Shown: positions 44,328-52,498 of the stretch, piece after piece
Numbering within the stretch: position 1 is the first letter of the stretch
Layout: each line of letters opens with the position of its first letter
Assembly: GCF_003664585.1 (NCBI RefSeq)
Contig: NZ_RCHI01000003.1
Location: 124,001-188,000, forward strand
Length of the DNA: 64,000 nt
Reading direction: 5' to 3'
From: Paenirhodobacter hankyongi
GTDB lineage: Bacteria; Pseudomonadota; Alphaproteobacteria; Rhodobacterales; Rhodobacteraceae
Position numbers and translations under genes: made by a program
Notes under the pieces: model-generated
Seen by the model: the letters and a program-made list of their open reading frames with translations, nothing else
The model's database searches: none
Told to the model about the DNA's origin: nothing

Positions 44328-45506
44328 TCAGCGCGGCACTTCCTGCGCGATGATGCGCGCGATCTGGGCCACGTCGGCCTCGGCGAAGGTCAGCGGCAGG
44401 CGCAGGTCAAGCAGCGCCGCCACCACCCGGTCGGTGCGCGGCAGGCTTTGCACCGGGGCGTATTTCCAGCTGTCATAGCGCGAGGTGAAGCCCGCGGGCT
44501 CGGCCGGGCCGAACCATTTCAGCTCGACCCCGCGTGCGGCGAGCCGCGCGACGAGGGCGGCGATGCGCTCGGGGCCGTGGCCCGGCAGCAGGAATTGGAA
44601 GGACGAGCCGACATAGGCCTCGGCCTGCGGACGGGCGACGAGGCGCAGCCCCGCGACGCCCGCAAGCCCCGCCTCCATCACCCGGTAGAGCGCATTCCAG
44701 CGTGCGACCCGCTCGGGAAGCGTCGGGATCTGCGGGCGCAGCACCGCGGCGCGCAGATTGTCCATCCGCCCCGAGACATTCGGCGTGTCGTATTTCAGCC
44801 CCTCGAAATGGGCGGCGGGCGGCGCGGCGCGGTGGCGCGGGTAGAGCATGTAGCTGCCCGACAAGAGGATCATCCGCGCCATCAGGTCGGGATCGTCCGA
44901 GACGATCAGCCCGCCCTCGCCCGAGTTCATGTGCTTGTAGGTCTGCGTCGAATAGCAGCCGATGGCACCGTGGCGCCCGGACGGCACCCCCGCCCAGGAA
45001 GCCCCCATCGTATGGGCGCAATCCTCGATCACGGTCAGGTCGTGGGCGCGGGCGATCTCCATCAGCCGGTCCATGTCGCAGATATGGCCGCGCATGTGGC
45101 TGAGCATCAAGACCCGCGCCTGATCCGCCTTGGCGGCGAGATCGTCGAGGTCGATCACCAGATCCTCGGTCACCTCGACGAAGACCGGCACCGCGCCAAG
45201 CGAGGCGATCGCCCCCGGCACCGGGGCCAGGGTGAAGCCGTTCGTCAACACCGTGTCGCCGGGTCTCACCCCCACCGCGCGCAGCGCGCAGCCAAGCGCA
45301 TAGCCACCCGAGGCGACTGCGAGGCAGTATTTCGACCCGATCGCCGCGGCGAATTCTTCTTCGAGGAGGGCGGCCTCGCCCGCCTCGCCGGGCACGGTGT
45401 TGTAGCGGTGCAGCCGCCCGGTGCGCAGCACCGCGACCGCGGCCTCGATCGCCGCCTCGGGGATCGGCTCCTGCTGGGTGAAGTTTCCGGTGAAGATCTC
45501 GTCCAT
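44328..45506 (-). CDS. DegT/DnrJ/EryC1/StrS-family PLP aminotransferase
   Basis: A 392-residue fold-type I PLP enzyme of the nucleotide-sugar aminotransferase family. Landmarks: AVASGGYALGCALRAVGVRPGD (PLP phosphate cup), DCAHTMGASWAG (Asp that pairs with the pyridine nitrogen) and the Schiff-base lysine in STQTYKHMNSGEGG. Some members are dehydratases or act on other carbonyls. It is the last gene of a gph-MFS-degT set, 8 nt after the MFS gene. No other sugar or antibiotic genes are near. Confidence 0.9.
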   Translation of the reverse strand: MDEIFTGNFTQQEPIPEAAIEAAVAVLRTGRLHRYNTVPGEAGEAALLEEEFAAAIGSKYCLAVASGGYALGCALRAVGVRPGDTVLTNGFTLAPVPGAIASLGAVPVFVEVTEDLVIDLDDLAAKADQARVLMLSHMRGHICDMDRLMEIARAHDLTVIEDCAHTMGASWAGVPSGRHGAIGCYSTQTYKHMNSGEGGLIVSDDPDLMARMILLSGSYMLYPRHRAAPPAAHFEGLKYDTPNVSGRMDNLRAAVLRPQIPTLPERVARWNALYRVMEAGLAGVAGLRLVARPQAEAYVGSSFQFLLPGHGPERIAALVARLAARGVELKWFGPAEPAGFTSRYDSWKYAPVQSLPRTDRVVAALLDLRLPLTFAEADVAQIARIIAQEVPR

Positions 45507-45513
45507 GTCCGCC

Positions 45514-46755
45514 TCAGATCCTGTGGCGTCGCATCAGCCCCGCGAACAGCCCGAGCGGCACGACAAGCACCGCCGCCGCGGTGAAGAAGGCCGCGTCCGG
45601 GCTGCGCCAGGGCGCGGCGCCCGACAGGAAATAGCCGAAGATCCAGGTGAAGAACAGCGTGCCCAGCAGCATCGCGAGGCTCATCAGCGCCGAGATGCCG
45701 CCCTGCAGCGCGCCCTGCGCGTCCTCGGGCACGGCGCGCGACATCAGCGCGCTCATCATCGGATGCACGAAGCCCTCGGGCGCGTGCAGCAGCAGCAGCA
45801 CCAGTACCACGCCAAGCCCGGGCGCAAGCCCGTAGCCCAGGCAGACGACCGCCGCGACGAACAGGCCGAAGAGCGCCACCCGCGCCTCGCCCCAGCGGGC
45901 GACCGCGGGGCCGACGAGCGTCGCCTGCGCGAGCGCCATCACGCCGCCAAAGCCCGCAAGACTGATGCCCACGGTGAATTCGGACCAGCCGAATTTCGCG
46001 ATCCCCCAGAACGACCAGATCGCCGGATAGACCGCCGAGCCGAAGAAATAGAGGAAGACCACCGCCGCCATCGGCAAGACGCCACGGTAGCGCGCGAAGA
46101 CGGTCAGCACACCGAGCGGGTTCGCCTCGCGCCAGACGAAGGCGCGGCGCTTCTCGGGCGCGAGGGTCTCGGGCAGCGCGATCAGGCCGAAGACGAAATT
46201 CGCCAGCGCCAGCCCCGCCGCCACCCAGAACGGCACCCGCGTGCCGAGCGTGCCGAGCATGCCGCCCAGCCCCGGCCCGAGCACGAAGCCCAGCCCGAAG
46301 GCCGCCCCCATCAGGCCGAAGACGCGGGCGCGGTTCTCGGGTGTCGAGACATCGGCAAGGCAGGCATTGGCGATCACGAAGGAGGCACCGCAGCCGCCGG
46401 CGATGATCCGCCCGACGAACAGCCAGCCGAGGCTGGGCGCCAGCGCATGCAGCACATAGTCAAGCCCGAGCCCGCCCACGGCCAGAAGCAGAAGCGGCCG
46501 CCGCCCGATCCGGTCGGAGAGCGCGCCGAGCATCGGCGCCAGCAGGAACTGGGCGAGCGAATAGACGGCAAACAGCGCCCCACCGATGGTGGCGGCATCG
46601 CCCAGCCCGATATGGCCCACCTCCTCGATCAGTCGCGGCATGACCGGCAGGATCAGCCCGAGACCGACCATGTCGATGAAGACCACGGCAAGGGCGAAGA
46701 GGGTGGCACGACGGGCGGCGGCGGGGGCCGGCGCAGAGGCGGAAACGGCGGTCAT
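45514..46755 (-). CDS. MFS transporter, TCR/Tet group
   Basis: A 413-residue major facilitator with 12 helices. The cytosolic loop 2-3 motif is LGALSDRIGRRPLLL, the TetA(A/B/C)-type N-terminus VFIDMVGLGLILPVMPRLI is present, and motif C-like GFVLGPGLGGML follows in helix 5. This group includes class A-type tetracycline efflux pumps, but chromosomal relatives of unknown substrate are common, so tetracycline resistance should not be assumed. Confidence 0.9.
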   Translation of the reverse strand: MTAVSASAPAPAAARRATLFALAVVFIDMVGLGLILPVMPRLIEEVGHIGLGDAATIGGALFAVYSLAQFLLAPMLGALSDRIGRRPLLLLAVGGLGLDYVLHALAPSLGWLFVGRIIAGGCGASFVIANACLADVSTPENRARVFGLMGAAFGLGFVLGPGLGGMLGTLGTRVPFWVAAGLALANFVFGLIALPETLAPEKRRAFVWREANPLGVLTVFARYRGVLPMAAVVFLYFFGSAVYPAIWSFWGIAKFGWSEFTVGISLAGFGGVMALAQATLVGPAVARWGEARVALFGLFVAAVVCLGYGLAPGLGVVLVLLLLHAPEGFVHPMMSALMSRAVPEDAQGALQGGISALMSLAMLLGTLFFTWIFGYFLSGAAPWRSPDAAFFTAAAVLVVPLGLFAGLMRRHRI

Positions 46756-46767
46756 CGGAAAACTCGT

Positions 46768-47433
46768 TCAGACTATCAAACGCGCGCTGAGCGCAGGAAG
46801 ATCGCGGTAATAGTCAAGGAGCGCCTCGGGCGCAAGCCGGGCGATCCCCGTCCCCTCGGGGCCGAAGGTGACCAGCACGCAGGGCACCCCCGCGGCGCGC
46901 GCGGTCTCGCGGTCGGTCGCGGTGTCACCGACAAGGAGCGACCGCGCCACGCTGCCCCCGGCGCCGGCGACGGCCGCGGCATAGGGCGCGGGGTCGGGCT
47001 TGCGCACCGGCAGCGTATCAGCGCCGATCAGCGCATCGAAGAGCCCCGCGATGCCCAGATCGGCGACAAGCCGCCGGGCCAGCCCCTCGGGCTTGTTGGT
47101 GCAGATCGCGGTGGCGAACCCCGCGCTGCGCAGCGCCTCGACCGCCTCGGCGGCGCCCGGGTAGAGGCGGGTGCTTTCGCAGATATTCGCGCCATAATGG
47201 GCCAGAAGCGGCGCATAATCGGCCTCGGTCAGGGCCTCGGCCTCGGGGTGGCCGATCCGGCCATAGCCAAGCCGCAGCATCGCGCGCCCGCCGTGAAAGG
47301 CGGTCAGCGCATCGGCGCCCGCATCGAGCAGATCGCCCAGCCCGCGGGCGCGAAAGCAGGCATTCGCCGCCGCGATCAGGTCGGCCGAGGTGTCGGCCAG
47401 CGTGCCGTCTAGATCGAAAACCACCGTGCGCAT
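46768..47433 (-). CDS. gph: Phosphoglycolate phosphatase-like HAD hydrolase
   Basis: A 221-residue HAD-superfamily phosphatase. Motif I FDLDGTLADTSADLI (nucleophile Asp and general-acid Asp), motif II ICTNKPEG region, and motif III/IV KPDPAPYAAA...LVGDTATDRETARAAG. The sequence around YPGAAEAVEAL matches phosphoglycolate phosphatases, which clear 2-phosphoglycolate from DNA repair or oxygenase activity. The true substrate may differ. Divergent from glmU, 12 nt upstream of the MFS gene. Confidence 0.88.
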   Translation of the reverse strand: MRTVVFDLDGTLADTSADLIAAANACFRARGLGDLLDAGADALTAFHGGRAMLRLGYGRIGHPEAEALTEADYAPLLAHYGANICESTRLYPGAAEAVEALRSAGFATAICTNKPEGLARRLVADLGIAGLFDALIGADTLPVRKPDPAPYAAAVAGAGGSVARSLLVGDTATDRETARAAGVPCVLVTFGPEGTGIARLAPEALLDYYRDLPALSARLIV

Positions 47434-47539
47434 TCCTGCCTCCTTCTCGTAACACCGCGAAAGAGAGCGTGAAGAGCACGGACTTGCGGCGGGGCAAGCT
47501 ATGGGTAAAACGGGGACGAGCAGAAGAAAAGGCACTCTC

Positions 47540-48886
47540 ATGGCCATTGCGCTGATCGTTCTCGCCGCGGGACAGGGCACCCGCATGAATTCCGAACTGC
47601 CGAAGGTGCTGCACCGGCTGGGCGCGACGCCGCTGGTCGCCCATGCGCTGGCCGCGGGCCGCGCACTCGAACCCGAGCGGGTGATCGTCGTCGCGGGCCA
47701 TGGCGCCGAGGCGGTGACGAAGGCGGTGGCCAAGCTCGACCCCGAGGCCGAGGTCGTGCTGCAGGAAGAACAGCTGGGCACCGGCCACGCCGTGGCGCAG
47801 GCCCTGCCCGCGCTTGCGGGCTTCGAGGGCCGGGTGATCGTGCTCTACGGCGACACCCCCTTCATCCGTCCCGAGACGCTCGAGGCGCTGGCCGCAAGCC
47901 CCGCCGATGTCACCGTGCTGGGCTTCGAGGCGGCCGATCCCGGGCGCTATGGCCGGCTGGTGGCGCAGGGTGCGACGCTCGAGCGGATCGTCGAGTTCAA
48001 GGACGCGACCGAGGCCGAACGGGCGATCACCCTGTGCAACTCGGGGGTTCTCGCCTGTGACGCCGCGGTGCTGGCCCGCCTTGTCGCGGGGCTCGGCAAT
48101 GACAATGCGGCGGGCGAATACTACCTGACCGACGTCGTCGCCGCGGCGCGCGCCGAGGGGCTTTCGGCCGAGGTCGTGACCTGCCCCGAGGCCGAGACGC
48201 TGGGCATCAACACCCGCGCCGAACTCGCGCGCGCCGAGGCGCTCTTCCAGGCCCGGATGCGCGCCGAGGCGCAGGAGAACGGCGTCACGATGACCGATCC
48301 GGCGACGGTCTGGTTCGCGCTTGATACCTATATCGGCCGCGACGTGGTGCTGGGCCCGAACATCGTCTTCGGCCCCGGCGTCACCATCGAGAGCGGCGCC
48401 ACGATCGAGGCCTTCTGCCATCTCGAGGGCTGTCACATCTCGCGCGGCGCCACCATCGGCCCCTTCGCGCGGCTGCGCCCGGGCGCGGAACTGGCCGAGG
48501 ATGTGCATGTCGGCAACTTCGTCGAGGTGAAGAACTCGATCCTCGGCGAGGGGGTGAAGGTCGGCCACCTGACCTATCTGGGCGATGCCGACGTCGGCGA
48601 GGGCACCAACATCGGCGCGGGCACCGTGACCTGCAATTACGACGGCGTGTTCAAGCACCGCACCACCATCGGCGCGAATGTCTTCATCGGCTCCGACACG
48701 ATGCTGGTCGCCCCGGTGACGGTGGGTGACGGCGCGCTGACCGCCTCGGGCTCGGTCATCACCAATGACGTGGCCCCGGGCGCGCTGGCCCTTGGCCGCG
48801 CCAAGCAGGTGTCGAAACCGGGCCTTGCCACGAAATTGTTCGAGCGCCTCCGGGCGCAAAAAGCCAGCCTGAAGAAAGGCGCGTAA
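47540..48886 (+). CDS. glmU: Bifunctional UDP-N-acetylglucosamine pyrophosphorylase / glucosamine-1-phosphate acetyltransferase
   Basis: A 448-residue enzyme making UDP-GlcNAc. The N-terminal uridylyltransferase has LAAGQGTRMNSELPKVLH (nucleotide loop), the LYGDTPFI metal motif and the later GEYYLTD; the C-terminal half is a left-handed beta helix of hexapeptide repeats (for example GATIGPFARLRPGAEL, GAGTVTCNYDG, NVFIGSDTMLVAPVTVGDGA). The ATG at 47540 is family-typical. The next gene, glmS, begins at the base after its stop. Confidence 0.97.
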   Translation: MAIALIVLAAGQGTRMNSELPKVLHRLGATPLVAHALAAGRALEPERVIVVAGHGAEAVTKAVAKLDPEAEVVLQEEQLGTGHAVAQALPALAGFEGRVIVLYGDTPFIRPETLEALAASPADVTVLGFEAADPGRYGRLVAQGATLERIVEFKDATEAERAITLCNSGVLACDAAVLARLVAGLGNDNAAGEYYLTDVVAAARAEGLSAEVVTCPEAETLGINTRAELARAEALFQARMRAEAQENGVTMTDPATVWFALDTYIGRDVVLGPNIVFGPGVTIESGATIEAFCHLEGCHISRGATIGPFARLRPGAELAEDVHVGNFVEVKNSILGEGVKVGHLTYLGDADVGEGTNIGAGTVTCNYDGVFKHRTTIGANVFIGSDTMLVAPVTVGDGALTASGSVITNDVAPGALALGRAKQVSKPGLATKLFERLRAQKASLKKGA

Positions 48887-50701
48887 ATGTGCGGGATCAT
48901 TGGTGTTCTTGGCAGTCACGAAGTGGCGCCGCTGCTGGTGGAAAGCCTCAAGCGGCTGGAATATCGCGGCTATGACTCGGCGGGCATCGCCACGGTGAAC
49001 GGCGGCCGGCTCGACCGGCGCCGCGCCGTGGGCAAGCTGGTGAACCTCTCCGACCTGCTGGTGCACGAACCGCTCGCCGGCAAGGCCGGCATCGGCCACA
49101 CCCGCTGGGCGACGCATGGCGCGGCAACGGTGGGCAATGCCCACCCGCACCGCTCGGGCCCGGTTGCGGTGGTCCACAACGGCATCATCGAGAACTTCCG
49201 CGAACTGCGCGAGGAAGCCGCCGCCGCCGGCCTGACCGCCGAGACCCAGACCGACACCGAGACCGTCGCGCTCATCACCCGGATGTTCATCGACCGCGGC
49301 CTGCCCCCGCGCGAGGCCGCCGTCGCGACGCTGAAGAAGCTCGAGGGCGCCTTCGCGCTGCTGTGGATCTTCGAGGGCGAGGACGACCTGCTGATCGCCG
49401 CGCGCAAGGGCTCGCCGCTCGCCATCGGCCATGGCGACGGCGAGATGTTCGTCGGCTCGGACGCGATCGCGCTGGCCCCGCTCACCGACCGCATCACCTA
49501 TCTGGCCGAGGGCGATTATGCCTTCGTCACCCGCAAGGGCGCCGAGATCTTTGACGCCGAGGGCCGCCGCGCGAACCGCGACGAGACCCGCATCGACCTT
49601 GGCGCCACCCGCGTCGAAAAGGGCGGCTACAAGCATTTCATGGCGAAGGAAATCGCCGAACAGCCGGTGGTGCTCGGCGATGCGCTGCGCCACTATCTGG
49701 GCGAAGATGCCGTCAACCTGCCGGAAACGCTCGATTTCACCGGGCTCGACCGGCTGACGCTCGTCGCCTGCGGCACCGCCTTCTACGCCTGCACCGTGGC
49801 GAAATACTGGTTCGAGAGCCTCGCCGGCCTGCCCTGCGAGATCGACGTGGCGTCCGAGTTCCGCTATCGCGAGCCGCCGCTGCCGGAAAACAGCTTCGCC
49901 GTCTTCGTCAGCCAGTCGGGCGAGACCGCCGACACCCTCGCCGCGCTGCGCTATTGCGCCGAGAAGGTGCGCAAGACCGTCGCCGTGGTGAATGTCGCCA
50001 CCTCCTCGATCGCACGCGAATGCGATGTGGCGCTGCCGATCCTGGCCGGCGTCGAAGTGGGCGTCGCCTCGACCAAGGCCTTCACCTGCCAGCTGCTGGT
50101 GCTGGCGGTGATGGCGCTGAAGGCGGGCGTCGACCGCGGCCGGATCGGGCCCGAGGCGCTGGCCGCGCATCTGGAGGCGCTGCGGTCGCTGCCCGGCCTG
50201 ATGAACGCCGCACTGGCGACCTCCGAGCCGATCGTGAAGCTCGCCGAGCGGCTGGCCGAGGCGCAGGACATCCTGTTCCTCGGTCGCGGCCCGATGTTCC
50301 CGCTGGCCCTCGAAGGCGCGCTGAAGCTCAAGGAAATCAGCTATATCCACGCCGAGGGCTATGCCTCGGGCGAGCTCAAGCACGGCCCGATCGCGCTGAT
50401 TGACCGGACCGTCCCGGTGATCGTGATGGCGCCGCATGACCGGCTCTTCGACAAGACCGTGTCGAACATGCAGGAGGTGATGGCGCGCCACGGCATGGTG
50501 CTGCTGATCTCGGATGCGAAGGGCATCGCCGAGGCGGCGGAGGGCACCTGGGCGACGCTGAAGATGCCCGCCGTGGCCGAGCCCTTCGCGCCGATCCTCT
50601 ATGCGCTGCCGGCGCAGCTGCTGGCCTATCACACCGCCATCGCCAAGGGCACGGATGTGGACCAGCCGCGCAACCTGGCGAAATCCGTGACGGTGGAGTG
50701 A
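48887..50701 (+). CDS. glmS: Glutamine-fructose-6-phosphate aminotransferase (isomerizing)
   Basis: A 604-residue glucosamine-6-phosphate synthase, first committed step to UDP-GlcNAc. The N-terminal Ntn glutaminase starts with catalytic Cys2 (MCGIIGVLG), has HTRWATHG, and the two SIS domains follow (FVSQSGETADTLAALR, NVATSSIARECD, GYASGELKHGPIALID). The C-terminus LAKSVTVE is the conserved Lys/Val/Glu tail that shapes the active site. Coupled to glmU with no spacer, so the product and substrate enzymes of one pathway are co-expressed. Confidence 0.97.
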   Translation: MCGIIGVLGSHEVAPLLVESLKRLEYRGYDSAGIATVNGGRLDRRRAVGKLVNLSDLLVHEPLAGKAGIGHTRWATHGAATVGNAHPHRSGPVAVVHNGIIENFRELREEAAAAGLTAETQTDTETVALITRMFIDRGLPPREAAVATLKKLEGAFALLWIFEGEDDLLIAARKGSPLAIGHGDGEMFVGSDAIALAPLTDRITYLAEGDYAFVTRKGAEIFDAEGRRANRDETRIDLGATRVEKGGYKHFMAKEIAEQPVVLGDALRHYLGEDAVNLPETLDFTGLDRLTLVACGTAFYACTVAKYWFESLAGLPCEIDVASEFRYREPPLPENSFAVFVSQSGETADTLAALRYCAEKVRKTVAVVNVATSSIARECDVALPILAGVEVGVASTKAFTCQLLVLAVMALKAGVDRGRIGPEALAAHLEALRSLPGLMNAALATSEPIVKLAERLAEAQDILFLGRGPMFPLALEGALKLKEISYIHAEGYASGELKHGPIALIDRTVPVIVMAPHDRLFDKTVSNMQEVMARHGMVLLISDAKGIAEAAEGTWATLKMPAVAEPFAPILYALPAQLLAYHTAIAKGTDVDQPRNLAKSVTVE

Positions 50702-51537
50702 TGGGGCGCAGCCGCAAGCCGAAACTGATCCGTCAGGGGCCCGAGCGCGAGATGACCGCCGAGGAGGCGCAGCTGGCCGCCGAGGCCGCGGCCTATGCCG
50801 CCTCGGACGCCGCCTATGAGCAATACGCCGAGCCGGAGGCGGCCGAAGACCTCGGCCCGCCGCCCGGTGTCGCGGATGCGATCGCGGCACTCGAGGCCTG
50901 CGGCGATGCCGGCCGCGCAGAGGGCGCCGCGGCCTATCACAAGGCAGAGCGCCGCTATCTGGGCGTGCCGGTGCCGCTGATCGAGGATTGCGCGCGGCTG
51001 TGGCGGGCCCAGGCGACGCTCGACGAACGCCTCGCCCTCGCCCAGGGGCTGTGGGACAGCAACATCCACGAGGCGATGATCGCCGCGGCGAAGCTGCTGA
51101 CCCAGGCCCGGATGCGCCCCGACGAGGCCGCCTGGGAGATGATCGCCGGCTGGGCCGAGGGGTTCGACGCCTGGGCGGTGGCCGACACCGCCTGCGCCGC
51201 GGGGGCGCGTCGCCTGATCGCCGATCCCGCCCGGCTCGACCGGGTCGAGCGCTGGATCGACAGCCCCAACATGTGGACCCGCCGCGCGGCGCTGGTGATC
51301 ACCCTGCCCTTCACCAAGTCGAACCATCCCACCGCCGAAGAGGCCGCGATCCGCGAGCGTGTGCTCGGCTGGGCCGCGCGGCTGGCGCCCGAGCGCGACT
51401 GGTTCATCCAGAAGGCAATCGGCTGGTGGCTGCGGGAACTCGCGAAACACGACGCGCCCCGCGTGCGCGCCTGGCTCGCGGCGCAGGGCGACATGCTCAA
51501 GCCCTTCGCACGCAAGGAAGCGGCGAGATACCTCTAG
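50701..51537 (+). CDS. DNA alkylation repair protein (AlkD-like HEAT-repeat)
   Basis: A 278-residue protein. After an Ala-rich acidic N-terminal extension of about 60 residues it shows HEAT-like helical repeats with KAERRYLGVPVPLIEDCARLW, LWDSNIHEAMIAAAKLL, WIDSPNMWTRRAALVITLPFTK and RDWFIQKAIGWWLRELAKHDAPRV; the last motif is characteristic of AlkD-type glycosylases. Start overlaps the glmS stop by one base. Catalytic residues can only be assigned by alignment. Confidence 0.85.
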   Translation: MGRSRKPKLIRQGPEREMTAEEAQLAAEAAAYAASDAAYEQYAEPEAAEDLGPPPGVADAIAALEACGDAGRAEGAAAYHKAERRYLGVPVPLIEDCARLWRAQATLDERLALAQGLWDSNIHEAMIAAAKLLTQARMRPDEAAWEMIAGWAEGFDAWAVADTACAAGARRLIADPARLDRVERWIDSPNMWTRRAALVITLPFTKSNHPTAEEAAIRERVLGWAARLAPERDWFIQKAIGWWLRELAKHDAPRVRAWLAAQGDMLKPFARKEAARYL

Positions 51538-51540
51538 GGC

Positions 51541-52314
51541 TCAGGCGACCTTCGTCGCCTGCCCCTTGCCCGCCGCCCATTCCCGCACCGCATCGCCGAA
51601 GGCGGTGAAGAGCGGGCGCGAGACCGGATCGGCCTCGGCATTCCATTCGGGATGCCATTGCACCGCCAGGGTGAAGCCCGGCGCATCGCGCACCCAGATC
51701 GCCTCGGGCGTGCCATCCTCTGCCCGCCCCTCGATCACCACCCGCGGTCCCGGTTCGGCAATGCCCTGCCCGTGCAGCGTGTTGGTCATCACCTCGCTCG
51801 CACCGAACAGCCGCGCAAACCGCCCGCCCGGCGTCAGCTTCACCCGGTGGCGCAGCGCAAAGGCCTCCTCGAGCGTGCCCTCGGGCGGCATCCGGTGGTT
51901 CATCCGCCCGGGCAGCTCGCGAATCTCGGGATAGAGCGTGCCGCCCAAGGCGACGTTCACCTCCTGAAAGCCGCGACAGATCCCCAGGAACGGTTGGCCG
52001 CGCTCGACGCAGGCGCGCACCAGCGGCAGGGTGATCGCATCGCGGGCGCGGTCGAAGGTGCCGTGCTTCTCGGTCGCCTCCTCGCCATATTCGTTCGGGT
52101 GCACATTCGGTCTCCCGCCGGTGAGCAGGAATCCGTCACAGACCTCGAGCAGCTCCTCGACCGACAGATAGGCCGGGTCGGCCGGGATCAGCAGCGGGAT
52201 GCACTGTGCCACATGGCTCACCGCGCAGGAGTTCATCTGCCCGCCTTCGTGCACGGGATAGCGCCCGTTTAGCAGGCCGCGATTGCCGATGATGCCGACA
52301 ACTGGTCTCGTCAT
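51541..52314 (-). CDS. Class I glutamine amidotransferase-like hydrolase (PuuD type)
   Basis: A 257-residue hydrolase of the gamma-glutamyl-GABA hydrolase group. Catalytic Cys113 lies in FLGICRGFQEVN, and the His/Glu pair is VQWHPEW near the C-terminus; LTGGRPNVHPNEYG is the family oxyanion-side motif. It may cleave gamma-glutamyl-amines (putrescine catabolism), but no puu neighbours are present. Convergent with the alkylation repair gene, 3 nt between stops. Confidence 0.88.
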   Translation of the reverse strand: MTRPVVGIIGNRGLLNGRYPVHEGGQMNSCAVSHVAQCIPLLIPADPAYLSVEELLEVCDGFLLTGGRPNVHPNEYGEEATEKHGTFDRARDAITLPLVRACVERGQPFLGICRGFQEVNVALGGTLYPEIRELPGRMNHRMPPEGTLEEAFALRHRVKLTPGGRFARLFGASEVMTNTLHGQGIAEPGPRVVIEGRAEDGTPEAIWVRDAPGFTLAVQWHPEWNAEADPVSRPLFTAFGDAVREWAAGKGQATKVA

Positions 52315-52435
52315 GATGAAACTCCCTTCGCGGAAAAAGCTAGTCGGTCCCGCCGCGCCGGAAAAGACGCATCACCGCGCAGGGGCTGTGCATCCGGGAA
52401 ATCCACCCCGTTGCCGGGCAAAAACCGGCCCCCTG

Positions 52436-52483
52436 CTTTCTCCTTGCCCGAAATACCTCGGGGGCGAGGGGGCAGCGCCCCCT
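52436..52483 (-). repeat. Dispersed intergenic repeat, copy 7 (downstream of glcB)
   Basis: Minus strand: AGGGGGCGCTGCCCCCTCG followed directly by CCCCCGAGGTATTTCGGG and CAAGGAGAAAG; the middle palindrome is missing. In gene sense 15 nt after the glcB stop. The rest of 52315-52435 is the leader of the hydrolase gene without a clear promoter. Confidence 0.75.
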
Positions 52484-52498
52484 CTCCCTCCGTGGGGC

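Noticed and set aside
45514-46755. Acquired tetracycline resistance gene
   Set aside because: The MFS protein has Tet-group motifs, but base composition matches its neighbours, there is no tetR beside it and no mobile element; a chromosomal transporter of unknown substrate is more likely.
47018-50890. Long open frame antisense to glmU and glmS
   Set aside because: It crosses two well-supported genes and the divergent promoter; only its far end reads in a shifted frame of gph.
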